From Gemmatimonadales bacterium (lineage in GTDB: Bacteria > Gemmatimonadota > Gemmatimonadetes > Gemmatimonadales > GWC2-71-9), in the NCBI GenBank assembly GCA_041390145.1, contig JAWKQM010000008.1:62001-126000 (forward strand): DNA of 64,000 bases, written 5' to 3'. Under the pieces are notes generated by a model. It did no database searches, was not told where the DNA came from, and saw only the letters and a list, made by a program, of their open reading frames with translations. This document shows positions 35,786 to 44,074 of this stretch, piece by piece. A program made the position numbers and the translations under genes. How positions within the stretch are numbered: the first letter of the stretch is position 1; every line of letters begins with the position of its first letter.

Positions 35786-36679
35786 CTAGGCGGCGCCCCA
35801 CATGCCGTTCAGGCCCTTGACGTCCGGAGCCTGGCGGAGCTTCTCGAACGCGCGCTCGCGGATCTGGCGAATCCGCTCGCGGGTGACGCCGAGCAGCTCG
35901 CCGATGCGCTCCAGGGTGAGGGCGTCGGAGCCTTCCTCGAGTCCGTAGTAGAGATAGAGGATCTTGCGTTCGCGGGGGGTGAGGTACTGATCGAAGAGGC
36001 GGTCGATAAACTCGCGGGTGAGCCGGGCATCGGTCTGCTCCTCGATATCGGCGCTTCCCGAACCCTGGAACCGGTCGCCGAAGGTGCTCGAGCCCCGGTC
36101 CGTCCGCTCCACGGGGGCGTCGAGTGACATCTCTCCAGAACTCATCCGTCGCGCCAGCCGCACATTCTCCACCGTTTCGTTCAGGGCGGTGGCCACTTCC
36201 CGGTCCGTCGGCTCCCGACCCATTTCCTGCGCCAGGAAGCTCTCCGCACGCGACATCTTGATGAGGGCAGAATTCTGATTGAGGGGAATACGGACGCTGC
36301 GGGTCTGTTCAGCAAGAGCCTTGAGCACGGCCTGACGCACCCACCAGACCGCGTAGGAGATGAACTTGACGCCGTGATCGGGGTCGAACTTCCGCACCGC
36401 CTTCAGCAACCCCTCGTTGCCGATGGCGACCAGCTCCGAGAGATCGAGCCCGTGCCCCTGGTACTTCTTCACGTAGGAGATCACGAACCGGAGGTTGGCG
36501 GTCACCAGGCGTTCGGCCGCCTTGGCGTCCCCATCCTGGGCCAGCCGCGCAAGGCGCTTCTCTTCGGCGGGGTCCGAAATCATGGGGAGCTTCTGGATGT
36601 CGTGGAGGTATTGGTCGAATGCCCCGGTCGGTACGGCGCGAAAGAGGGCTTTGGGCTTGGTGGCACTACCGTGAGCCAT
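35786..36679 (-). CDS. RNA polymerase sigma factor, RpoD/SigA-like group 2
   Basis: The 297-residue product has sigma regions 1.2 (FDQYLHDIQKLPMISDPAEE), 2 (NLRFVISYVKKYQGHGLDLSELVAIGNEGLLKAVRKFDP and YAVWWVRQAVLKAL), 3 (SLDAPVERTD follows) and 4 (LTPRERKILYLYYGL, TLERIGELLGVTRERIRQI). It lacks the long N-terminal region 1.1 of primary sigma factors, and at this size is probably a second, RpoS-like sigma of group 2, although a compact primary factor cannot be excluded. I chose ATG at 36679 because the promoter's predicted start point at about 36758 lies only three bases upstream of the longer 36754 start. Confidence 0.9.
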   Translation of the reverse strand: MAHGSATKPKALFRAVPTGAFDQYLHDIQKLPMISDPAEEKRLARLAQDGDAKAAERLVTANLRFVISYVKKYQGHGLDLSELVAIGNEGLLKAVRKFDPDHGVKFISYAVWWVRQAVLKALAEQTRSVRIPLNQNSALIKMSRAESFLAQEMGREPTDREVATALNETVENVRLARRMSSGEMSLDAPVERTDRGSSTFGDRFQGSGSADIEEQTDARLTREFIDRLFDQYLTPRERKILYLYYGLEEGSDALTLERIGELLGVTRERIRQIRERAFEKLRQAPDVKGLNGMWGAA

Positions 36680-36764
36680 GGCGATCCCCGTGGGTCGTGG
36701 CGCGAGCAGGATACAGCGAATTGTTGTAGGAGCCGACGGCGCGCGGCGAGCCATCAGGTGTGCG

Positions 36765-36793
36765 AATATAGGACACGACTAGAAACTGGTCAA
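36765..36793 (-). promoter_or_regulatory. Sigma-70 promoter of the sigma-factor gene
   Basis: On the minus strand, TTGACC (36793-36788), exactly 17 bases, then TATATT (36770-36765), with an A/T-rich upstream tract that could act as an UP element. The predicted start at about 36758 gives a leader of about 80 bases. The gap 36680-36963 otherwise holds only the inverted repeat listed next. Confidence 0.65.
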
Positions 36794-36895
36794 GCAAAAT
36801 TTTCTTTCCACATCACAAAATCACATCCTGTAACGACTTGGAAATTCCGTCCACTTCCCCTGAATGATAGTTGCCAACAAAGGTGGACAATTTCA

Positions 36896-36924
36896 TGTAA
36901 GTGACTGTTAAATAGTCACTTACA
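36896..36924. repeat. Perfect 11-bp inverted repeat in an AT-rich gap
   Basis: TGTAAGTGACT and AGTCACTTACA are exact inverted copies separated by seven bases (GTTAAAT). It lies between the aroB stop and the sigma-factor promoter, about 105 bases upstream of the -35 box. It is too GC-poor and lacks a T tail to be a convincing terminator for aroB, so a protein-binding site is more likely. Confidence 0.6.
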
Positions 36925-36963
36925 AATCAACATAAAATTGCGGATTTGTGGAGGGCTGTGGGT

Positions 36964-38055
36964 TCAGGCGGCGCCGGTGGCGCGGAGGGCGTGCACAATC
37001 GCTTGCGTGTCGCGCACCGGGATGGTCCACTGCGTTCCATCGCGTGCCATGGTGCCGATGTCGTGGGGAAGGGAGAAACGGAGCTCGTTCTTGGAGCGTT
37101 TCTTGTCGAGGCGCATCGCCTCGAAGAGTTCGACGGCGTCGATTTCGACGGGGAGCCGGGTCGGAAGGGAGAGCAGCCGCAAACCGGCGGTTATCTGGTC
37201 GGCCAGACCGGGGACGGCCACGCCGATCGCCTCGGCCAGGTGGGCCTCGGCCACCAGGCCCATGGCCACGGCATCGCCGTGGGAGACGGTGAAGTTCGAG
37301 GAGTGCTCGACGGCGTGCGCCACGGTGTGCCCGGCGTTCAGGGTCGCGCGGCGACCGGTCTCGCGCTCGTCTTCCATCACGACCGCCGCCTTCAGTTCGA
37401 CGCTGCGCGCAATGAACCTGGTGAGTATCTCCGGGTCCCTCGCCTGGAGTGGTTCCGCGTGCGTCCCCAGCTCGGTCCAGTAGGCCTCGTCGGCAATGAT
37501 GCCGTGCTTTGCCATTTCGGCGAGCCCGCAGCGGAGGTGCCGCGGCGGGAGCGAGCGCAGGAGCAGGGGATCGGCGAGGACGGCGGCGGGGTGGTGAAAG
37601 GCGCCGACCAGGTTCTTCCCCAGCAGCGTGTCGACTCCGGTCTTCCCGCCAACGGAAGAGTCCACCATGGCGAGGAGCGTGGTGGGTACCTGGAGGAAGG
37701 GAATGCCTCGCGCGTAGGTGGCGGCCACGAAGCCGGCGAGGTCTCCCACCATGCCGCCGCCGAGCGCCACGATGGCGGCGTTGCGGGTCAGCCCCGCCGA
37801 GAAGAGGGCGTCGGTGAGCGCTTCCCAGCGGGCCCGCGTCTTCGACGATTCGCCGGGTGGGACGGTGAGCGTCAGCGCCCAAGGGCCCGTGGCCAGGCGA
37901 TCGGCCAGCAGGGCGCCGACGGTTTCGTCGGTGATGACCGCCACCGGCCGGCCGGGCCAGAGCGATTCGATGCGCGCGGGGAGTTCGTCCAGCACCCCGG
38001 CGCGGACCGTCACGGTGTATTCCCCGAGGGCGTGCGCCACCCTGAAGTCTGGCAC
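36964..38055 (-). CDS. aroB: 3-dehydroquinate synthase
   Basis: The 363-residue product has the AroB hallmarks: ALGGGMVGDLAGFVAATYARGIPFLQVPTTLLAMVDSSVGGKTGVD and later GHTVAHAVEH with a zinc-ligand His and HGDAVAMG. It makes the second intermediate of the shikimate pathway from DAHP, using NAD and a divalent metal. GTG at 38055, two bases after the adenosyltransferase stop, is the best start; another GTG is at 38040. It is the last gene of a tight run; an AT-rich gap follows. Confidence 0.93.
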   Translation of the reverse strand: MPDFRVAHALGEYTVTVRAGVLDELPARIESLWPGRPVAVITDETVGALLADRLATGPWALTLTVPPGESSKTRARWEALTDALFSAGLTRNAAIVALGGGMVGDLAGFVAATYARGIPFLQVPTTLLAMVDSSVGGKTGVDTLLGKNLVGAFHHPAAVLADPLLLRSLPPRHLRCGLAEMAKHGIIADEAYWTELGTHAEPLQARDPEILTRFIARSVELKAAVVMEDERETGRRATLNAGHTVAHAVEHSSNFTVSHGDAVAMGLVAEAHLAEAIGVAVPGLADQITAGLRLLSLPTRLPVEIDAVELFEAMRLDKKRSKNELRFSLPHDIGTMARDGTQWTIPVRDTQAIVHALRATGAA

Positions 38056-38057
38056 GG

Positions 38058-38603
38058 CTACCAGGTCTTGTCGGCCACGCCGGCCCGATGGTTGGCCAGG
38101 CGCGCCAGGGTGAACAGGAGGTCGGAGAGACGATTGAGGTAGGTGATCAGGAGCGGGGGAACGGCAGCGCTGTGCGACAGGTGGACGACGCTGCGTTCCG
38201 CCCGCCGGCATACGGTCCGGGCATGGTGGAGGGCGGCGGCCTGCGCCGTCCCTGCCGGGAGGACGAAGGCGCGCAGCGGTGGCAACTCGGTATCCGCCGC
38301 GTCCATCGCGGCTTCGAATTCGCCGATTCGCGTTGCCGGGAGCTCCGCCTTGGCCAGCGCGGCCTCGACCTTGGCGGGATCCGGGGTGGCCAGGTACCCG
38401 CCGATGCTGAAGAGGTCGCTCTGCACGGTTTCGAGGAGCGGGTCGAAGCTGGCGTCGGGGGCGGCGGCCCGCGCCACGCCGAGAACGGCGTTCAACTCGT
38501 CCACGTCACCGTAGGCCGCGACGCGCTCGTGGTCTTTCGGCACCCGCCCGCCGCCGAAGAGGCCGGTTTCGCCGTGGTCACCTGTCCGTGTGTAGATCTT
38601 CAT
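38058..38603 (-). CDS. Cob(I)alamin adenosyltransferase, PduO type
   Basis: The 181-residue product starts MKIYTRTGDHGETGLFGGGRVPKD, the ATP-binding start of PduO-type enzymes, and has the conserved helical RAERSVVHL and ITYLNRLSDLLFTLAR segments. It transfers an adenosyl group from ATP to cobalamin, giving coenzyme B12. Start ATG at 38603 overlaps the ferredoxin reductase stop (ATGA), which is interesting because cob(II)alamin must be reduced before adenosylation and a flavoprotein reductase is encoded next to it. Confidence 0.92.
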   Translation of the reverse strand: MKIYTRTGDHGETGLFGGGRVPKDHERVAAYGDVDELNAVLGVARAAAPDASFDPLLETVQSDLFSIGGYLATPDPAKVEAALAKAELPATRIGEFEAAMDAADTELPPLRAFVLPAGTAQAAALHHARTVCRRAERSVVHLSHSAAVPPLLITYLNRLSDLLFTLARLANHRAGVADKTW

Positions 38604-39988
38604 GTTCCCTGTCTCGCGCGACGGATGACGGCGAGCATCTCGCCGGTATCGGTGACTTTTTCCCGCGGAGCTCCGCGCACGGCGCCGGCCGCGCACTCGT
38701 GCGCATCGAGTGCCTGCCAGTCGCCCCACCGAACCACCTGTACCCCGCGGGCCTCGAGGAGTGCCAGGATGGCGCTACCGTCGGCCACGGCCGGTTCTGG
38801 GAGCGCGCCGGCGTCGGCATCCTCGAGCAGGCTGCCGACCGTCTCAACCGCGTCGGGTTTGTTGGTGCCGATGATGCCGCTTGGTCCCCGCTTGATCCAC
38901 CCCGCCACGTAGAAACCTGGCACCCGGGCGCCGTCGGCGGCGGCGAGCACGCGTCCATGCTGGTTGGGAATCACGGCGCGGCGTTCGTCGAACGGGACCC
39001 CGGGCACCGGGAGCGCGCGGTAGCCGACCGAGCGGAAGACCAGGCCCGCCGTCAGGGAGGTTTCCTCTCCGGTGGCAACGGCCTGCACGCCGCGTGGCCC
39101 CGGCTCAAGGCGATTGGCGCCGACGATCACCCGCTCGACACGCCCGTCTCCCTCGATGCGGAGCGGCGAGGTCGAGAACCGGAGCTCGATGCGGCGGGGC
39201 CGGCCTTCGACGCCGCGCTCGAGGAAGCCACGGAGGGTCTTGAGGTTCTTCTCCGCCTCCCGGTTGGGCGTCGCCGCGAGGGAGGCGACCGTCGCCGGGT
39301 CCAGCTCGAGATCCTCGGGCCGGACCACCACATCGGTCAGCGGCAACTCACCGAGCTCCTTGAGTTCCGGATTGGTGAACGCCGCCTGCGCGGGTCCCCG
39401 GCGGCCGAGGAGGTAGATCGTCCGCACCTTGCTGGCGCGCAGTGCCGCCAGGGCGGAGGCCGTGATGTCGGTCTTGGCGAGGTCGTCGGGATCGCTCGCG
39501 AGAATCCGGGTCACGTCCATCGCCACATTCCCGACGCCAACCACCACCGCGGCTTCCTGCGTCAGGTCGAAGCGGCGGTCCTGGAAATCAGGATGCCCGT
39601 TGTACCAGCCGACGAACTCGGTGGCGGTGTGGCTGCCGGGCAGTTCCTCGCCCGGGATGCCGAGGGTGCGGTCCGACTCCGCGCCCACGGACCACACGAC
39701 GGCGTGGTAGTGCCGCTGGAGTTCGCCGGCCGACAGGTCCCGACCGGCGGTCACGTTGCCGAAGAAACGGAACGCCGGGTGGGCCGCCACCTTGTCGTAC
39801 ACCCGGGTGACGGACTTGATCTTCGGGTGGTCCGGCGCCACGCCCCCCCGCACCAGCCCGAACGGCGTCGGGAGCCGGTCAAACAGGTCCACCTCGATCC
39901 GGCGGTCCTGCTTGAGGAGGTGATCCGCGGCGTAGAACCCCGAAGGTCCGGCGCCGATGATGGCGATGCGCAATGGACCGGCAGTCAC
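38600..39988 (-). CDS. Ferredoxin-NADP reductase, adrenodoxin reductase/FprA-like
   Basis: The 462-residue product has an FAD site at the start (RIAIIGAGPSGFYAADHLL), FGLVRGGVAPDHPKIKSV, the NADP-binding VVVGVGNVAMDVTRILA and the C-terminal GWIKRGPSGIIGTNKPDAVETV. These are the marks of the adrenodoxin-reductase/FprA group, which passes electrons from NADPH to ferredoxin or similar carriers. No ferredoxin gene is visible nearby. It overlaps the adenosyltransferase gene by four bases, suggesting joint expression. Confidence 0.92.
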   Translation of the reverse strand: MTAGPLRIAIIGAGPSGFYAADHLLKQDRRIEVDLFDRLPTPFGLVRGGVAPDHPKIKSVTRVYDKVAAHPAFRFFGNVTAGRDLSAGELQRHYHAVVWSVGAESDRTLGIPGEELPGSHTATEFVGWYNGHPDFQDRRFDLTQEAAVVVGVGNVAMDVTRILASDPDDLAKTDITASALAALRASKVRTIYLLGRRGPAQAAFTNPELKELGELPLTDVVVRPEDLELDPATVASLAATPNREAEKNLKTLRGFLERGVEGRPRRIELRFSTSPLRIEGDGRVERVIVGANRLEPGPRGVQAVATGEETSLTAGLVFRSVGYRALPVPGVPFDERRAVIPNQHGRVLAAADGARVPGFYVAGWIKRGPSGIIGTNKPDAVETVGSLLEDADAGALPEPAVADGSAILALLEARGVQVVRWGDWQALDAHECAAGAVRGAPREKVTDTGEMLAVIRRARQGT

Positions 39989-39989
39989 G

Positions 39990-41477
39990 CTACTTCTTCC
40001 CCATCTGCACCACGAGGCTGTCGATCTGCGGGATCATCACTCGACTGCCCAACGTGTGGTTGTTCGTTTCCACCGAGAATATCAGGGTGCGCCCCGGCTG
40101 CTCGATGTATCCCGACAGCGTGTTCACCCGGCTGATGCTGCCGGTCTTCGCGTGCACCTGGCCTTCGAGCGGGGTGCCGATGAACCGTGACTTGAGCGAG
40201 CCGCGCTGACCGGACTGGGGGAGCCCCGCCGCAAACGACGCGAATCGCGGATGCGCGCGCATCCAGGCGAGCAGCGTCGCGAAGGCGCGCGGCGACACCA
40301 GGTTCGAGCTGGAGAGGCCGGAGCCGTCCCTGAGCGAAAACTGCAGCGAATCCACGTGCATCGAGTCGATCAGGAACCGCCGTTCGACCTCCAGTCCCCC
40401 CTTCCACGACCCGCCGTCTCCGAACTGACGTCCGAGCTGCTTGAGCAGCATCTCGGCGTACCAGTTCTGGCTGGTGTTCAGGATCGGAAAGATCCAGTCC
40501 TTGAGCGGCCGCGACGCGGCCTCGGCGAGCGCGGCGCCCTGTCGTGCGGGCCGGAACTCGGTGGAATCCCGCGTGGAGCGCGTGGTCCCCAGGACGGCGA
40601 TGCCGCTGTCCGCCAGTACCGCGCGGAACGCCCACGCCGTGTACAGGTCGGGGTCGGGGAGGGCGAAGTATTCCTTGCCGCCGCGGGAGCTGAGCGCGAC
40701 GTCGCCCTCGGCCCAGACGTGCATGGTGCCGGGTTCACGGAAGAAGTCGATGGTGGTCGGCTGGCCCGCCGGCACCGTGCGTGTCCGGTTCTCGAACGCG
40801 ACGGTGCCGAAGTCCGGCGTGAAGGAGATGGTGGCCGGCCCACCGACGGACGGGCCCGGGGCGTAGGTGAAGTCAATGCTGTTGTCGTTGAACCCCAGGC
40901 CGGACACGGGGGCGGCGTACCACCAGTTGAGGTCGTAGATCTCCCAGTCGCCGTTGACCATCTCGTCGTCGAACCAGCTCCCGTCGCCGACGAGGTCGCC
41001 CTGCACCGTGGTGATGCCCCGGGCCCGCAGCTGGCCCGCCAGGTCGCGGAGGCGGAGAAACGAGTCGGTGTCGCAGGCGCCCGGCGCGGTGGTGTCCACG
41101 GCGTAACAGCGGGAGCTCATCGTCGGGTCGCCGCGCCCGTAGAGGATCAGGTCGCCCTCGACGACGCCGTCGCGGATCGAGCCGTCGGCATAGACACTCG
41201 TGTTGACCGTCCAGTCGGGAGGAAGGAGCGCTGCCGCCACCGAACTCACCACGAGCTTGGTATTGCTGGCCGGGATGAACATCCGGTCCGCGTTCTGGCC
41301 GTACATCACCTTGCCGTTGGCACCCACCAGGATCACGCCCCAGAGATTGTGGTCAAGCGGAGGCGCTGCGAGGCGGGTGTTAATACGCTTCGAGAGCGAC
41401 TGTGCCCCGGCGGGGCCCGCCGCGATGAGGGCGGCCAACGCCACGAGCACGCAAACACGCCGAAAGACTTCAGTCAT
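39990..41477 (-). CDS. dacB: D-alanyl-D-alanine carboxypeptidase/endopeptidase (S13, PBP4-like)
   Basis: The 495-residue product has a signal peptide (ends GPAGAQ) and the three penicillin-binding motifs in order: SNTK (Ser-x-x-Lys), SSN and KTG in HAKTGSISRV. The large insert between the first and second motifs is characteristic of S13 (DacB/PBP4) enzymes. It should trim or cleave peptidoglycan peptides in the periplasm. ATG at 41477 overlaps the permease end by eight bases; a longer start has no similarity. It lies one base before the reductase gene. Confidence 0.92.
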   Translation of the reverse strand: MTEVFRRVCVLVALAALIAAGPAGAQSLSKRINTRLAAPPLDHNLWGVILVGANGKVMYGQNADRMFIPASNTKLVVSSVAAALLPPDWTVNTSVYADGSIRDGVVEGDLILYGRGDPTMSSRCYAVDTTAPGACDTDSFLRLRDLAGQLRARGITTVQGDLVGDGSWFDDEMVNGDWEIYDLNWWYAAPVSGLGFNDNSIDFTYAPGPSVGGPATISFTPDFGTVAFENRTRTVPAGQPTTIDFFREPGTMHVWAEGDVALSSRGGKEYFALPDPDLYTAWAFRAVLADSGIAVLGTTRSTRDSTEFRPARQGAALAEAASRPLKDWIFPILNTSQNWYAEMLLKQLGRQFGDGGSWKGGLEVERRFLIDSMHVDSLQFSLRDGSGLSSSNLVSPRAFATLLAWMRAHPRFASFAAGLPQSGQRGSLKSRFIGTPLEGQVHAKTGSISRVNTLSGYIEQPGRTLIFSVETNNHTLGSRVMIPQIDSLVVQMGKK

Positions 41478-42390
41478 AGGAGATCCTGGGGTCGGCTTTG
41501 GCATAGACGAGGTCGGTGATGAGGTTGACGAGGACGAACACGACACTGAGAAACAGGATGCTGCCCTGCACCGCGGGGAGATCCCGCTTGCTGATGGCGG
41601 TGAGGACATACCGTCCCACCCCCGGCCACGAGAAAATGGTCTCCGTCAAGATAGAGCCAGTCAGGTAGCTGCCGAAATCGAGGCCGATGACGGTGATGAC
41701 CGGGAGCAGCGCGTTCCGGAGCCCGTGGCGGAGTACGACGCGCGACTCTCCCAGGCCGATGGCCCGCGCCGAACGGATGTAGTCCGCCTGCAGCACCTCC
41801 TGCATGGCGGCGCGCGTCATGCGCGCGATGACCGCCACCGACCGCATGCCCAGCGTGAGGGCGGGGAGGACCAGGAACGCGAGGCCGCCGGACCCCGAGG
41901 GCGGGAGCCAGTGGAGTTGCACCGCAAAGATCAGGATCAGGAGCAGGCCGACCCAGTACACCGGGAAGGAGACGCCGAGGTAGGCGCCGAGGGTCATGAT
42001 CCGGTCGAACCAGCTGCCGGGGCGCCAGGCACCGAAGATCCCGACGATCAGGCCGGTGGTCACGGCAAAGAGCATGGCGGCGAGGGCGAGGCGCAGGGTG
42101 TACGGGAAGCGGTGCAGCAGTTCGCCGAGAATCGGCCGGCCGGTGATGTAACTCTTGCCGAGGTCGCCCTTGAGGATGCCGGCAGTGTAGAGGACGAACC
42201 GCTTCGGCAGCGGCTCGTCGAGGTGCAGCTCGGCGCGGAGGCGCACCATCGTGGCGGAATCGGCGCGTTCCCCCACCATCGCCTGCACCGGGTCGCCCGG
42301 GGCCACGTGGAGGAGGAGGAAAGCCACCACCAGCACGCCGAAGAGCGTCGGCAGCACGACGAGCAGGCGCCAGACCAGGAACCGGGTCAC
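41470..42390 (-). CDS. Peptide ABC transporter permease, DppB/OppB-like
   Basis: The 306-residue product has six membrane helices and DppB-type features: LLLHVAPGDPVQAMVGE, PYTLRLALAAMLFAV, and the ATPase-contact loop EVLQADYIRSARAIGLGESRVVLRHGLRNALLPVITVIG. It is one half of the channel of a dipeptide/oligopeptide importer. The usual partners DppC, DppD and DppF do not follow; the next gene is dacB. It overlaps the binding-protein gene by four bases (ATGA). Confidence 0.93.
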   Translation of the reverse strand: MTRFLVWRLLVVLPTLFGVLVVAFLLLHVAPGDPVQAMVGERADSATMVRLRAELHLDEPLPKRFVLYTAGILKGDLGKSYITGRPILGELLHRFPYTLRLALAAMLFAVTTGLIVGIFGAWRPGSWFDRIMTLGAYLGVSFPVYWVGLLLILIFAVQLHWLPPSGSGGLAFLVLPALTLGMRSVAVIARMTRAAMQEVLQADYIRSARAIGLGESRVVLRHGLRNALLPVITVIGLDFGSYLTGSILTETIFSWPGVGRYVLTAISKRDLPAVQGSILFLSVVFVLVNLITDLVYAKADPRISYD

Positions 42391-43919
42391 TGGACGCGCT
42401 CCACGTTCCGCCAGCGCTGCCCATTGAAGATCGCCGGAATTTCCCAGCCGGTCACGTCGGCGCGCTCGGCCCAGAGGTCAACCGGGAACCAGAGAAAGAT
42501 CCAGGGCGCGGCCTCGAAGATCCGCTGGTCGATGGCTCGGCTGAGGCTGTCCTTCAGCTCCAGGTCGGGAGTGCTTCGCGCCAGCATGATCATCCGGTCG
42601 GTCGTCGGGTCGGCGTAGAATGCCCGGTTGCCGCCGCTGCCGGCGTTCTTCGAATAAAACGTCGGGTAGTTGAAGCTTTCCGGGTCGGGGTAGTCGGCGT
42701 ACCAGTCGGTGAGGAAGAGGTCGGCCTCGCCCTTGGACGAGGCGGCGCGGGCGCTCGACGCGTCACGTTCGACGATCTCGATCGTCACTCCCGCCAGGGC
42801 CAGACTCTGCTGGATGGCCTGCGCGATGCGCGCGAGCTCGGAGCGCTGCGTGCGCCAGAGCTTCAGGGTAATGCCGTCGGGGTAGCCCGCGTCGGCGAGG
42901 AGTGCGCGCGCCGCGGCGGGGTCGTAGGCATAGGGGGGGCGGGTGCTGTCGTAGCCTTCGAGCCCCGGCGGAATCGCCCCGGCGGCCCGGACCCCGCGCC
43001 CCGCCATGATGGTCCGGAGCATGGTGCCGGCGTCCACGCCCAGGTTCAGCGCCCGCCGCACCCGGACATCCTGCAGGGGGCCGCGCTGGGTGTTGATGGC
43101 CACGTACAGCGCCCGCAGGGCCGGGCGCCGCTGCAGCTCCGCGCTGTGTTCCCGTTCCCATCGTGCCGTCTCGCTGAAGGGCACCTCCACCACCGCCAGC
43201 TGCCCGAACTCGAACTCCGCCGCCTGCGTAAGCGGCTCAGGGATGATGCGGACCCGGAGCGTGTCGGAGCGGGGCCGCCCTCCCCAATACTCCTCGTTGG
43301 CGGAGAGGAGCAGGGCGTCGTCGTGCGACCACTCGACAAAGCGCCACGGCCCGCTCCCGACGGGGCGCTCGCTGAAGTCGGGCCCGATCGATTCCGGCAC
43401 GATGGCGGAGGCGGGCATGGCCAGCAGCTTCGGGAAGACGTTCAGCGGTTCCTCGAGGGTGATCACGAGGGTGGAATCGTCCGGGACCGCGATCCCCTCG
43501 ATGTCGGCGGTGGCGCCGGCCGCGAAGGCCGCCGCGCCCTTGATCGGCGTGAGGGTCCAGGTGCGGGCGCCCTTGGACGCCAGGGAGAGCACGCGCCGGA
43601 ACGAGGCCCGGACCGTCTGCGCGGAGATCGGCGTCCCGTCGTGAAAGACCGCGTCCGTCCGCAGGTGGAAGGTGTACACCGCGCCGCTGGAGTCCGCCTC
43701 CCAGCGGGCCGCAATACCGGGGACCAGCCGCCCGGCGGCGTTAAACTGGGTCACGTTGTCGAAGAGCATCGCGATCATTTCGCCGCTTGGCACATCGGTC
43801 GAAAAGGCGGGGTCCAGCGACCGGGGGTCGGCGGTGAAATAGTAGGTAATCGAACGGGGTCCCCCCTCACCGCCACAGGCGGTCAGGACCAGCACGGCGG
43901 CGAGCAGCAAGCGCGTCAT
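42387..43919 (-). CDS. Peptide-binding lipoprotein, DppA/OppA-like
   Basis: The 510-residue product has a lipoprotein signal with Cys at VLTACGG and the SBP_bac_5 fold: ITYYFTADPRSLDPAFSTD, VYTFHLRTDAVFHDGTPI, PVGSGPWRFVEW and a C-terminal FLTDWYADYPDPESFNYPTFYS typical of peptide-binding proteins. It captures peptides in the periplasm for the permease gene it overlaps. A predicted promoter lies about 95 bases upstream. Its ATG starts at 43919, divergent from the BamA-like gene. Confidence 0.93.
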   Translation of the reverse strand: MTRLLLAAVLVLTACGGEGGPRSITYYFTADPRSLDPAFSTDVPSGEMIAMLFDNVTQFNAAGRLVPGIAARWEADSSGAVYTFHLRTDAVFHDGTPISAQTVRASFRRVLSLASKGARTWTLTPIKGAAAFAAGATADIEGIAVPDDSTLVITLEEPLNVFPKLLAMPASAIVPESIGPDFSERPVGSGPWRFVEWSHDDALLLSANEEYWGGRPRSDTLRVRIIPEPLTQAAEFEFGQLAVVEVPFSETARWEREHSAELQRRPALRALYVAINTQRGPLQDVRVRRALNLGVDAGTMLRTIMAGRGVRAAGAIPPGLEGYDSTRPPYAYDPAAARALLADAGYPDGITLKLWRTQRSELARIAQAIQQSLALAGVTIEIVERDASSARAASSKGEADLFLTDWYADYPDPESFNYPTFYSKNAGSGGNRAFYADPTTDRMIMLARSTPDLELKDSLSRAIDQRIFEAAPWIFLWFPVDLWAERADVTGWEIPAIFNGQRWRNVERVQ

Positions 43920-44011
43920 TGGCAGGTGGCCAGGCCGGGTTGGAGACGGGTGGTCCGCGCACCGGAAGGAGGGGGGAGCGGGGGGCTCCTCCGCTGTGGC
44001 GTAAGGTGAAG

Positions 44012-44040
44012 AAACTAGGCATCTTACAGCATGCCGTCAA
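44012..44040 (-). promoter_or_regulatory. Possible promoter of the peptide-uptake operon
   Basis: On the minus strand, TTGACG (44040-44035), 17 bases and TAGTTT (44017-44012). The -35 matches 5 of 6, the -10 only 3 of 6. Predicted transcription starts about 85 bases before the lipoprotein ATG. Confidence 0.4.
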
Positions 44041-44046
44041 TCATGA

Positions 44047-44071
44047 GCGCCCCCGTCTCAGAGGGGGACGC
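44047..44071 (+). promoter_or_regulatory. Hairpin covering the ribosome-binding site of the BamA-like gene
   Basis: GCGCCCCC and GGGGG-A-CGC pair as an 8-bp stem with one bulged A. The right arm contains the GAGGGGG ribosome-binding site that lies seven bases before the GTG at 44075, so folding would hide it. A role in translation control is an inference. Confidence 0.4.
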
Positions 44072-44074
44072 CGC

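Noticed and set aside
36680..36754. Longer N-terminus of the sigma factor starting at 36754
   Set aside because: The predicted transcription start at about 36758 leaves no room for a ribosome-binding site, and the added residues have no family similarity.
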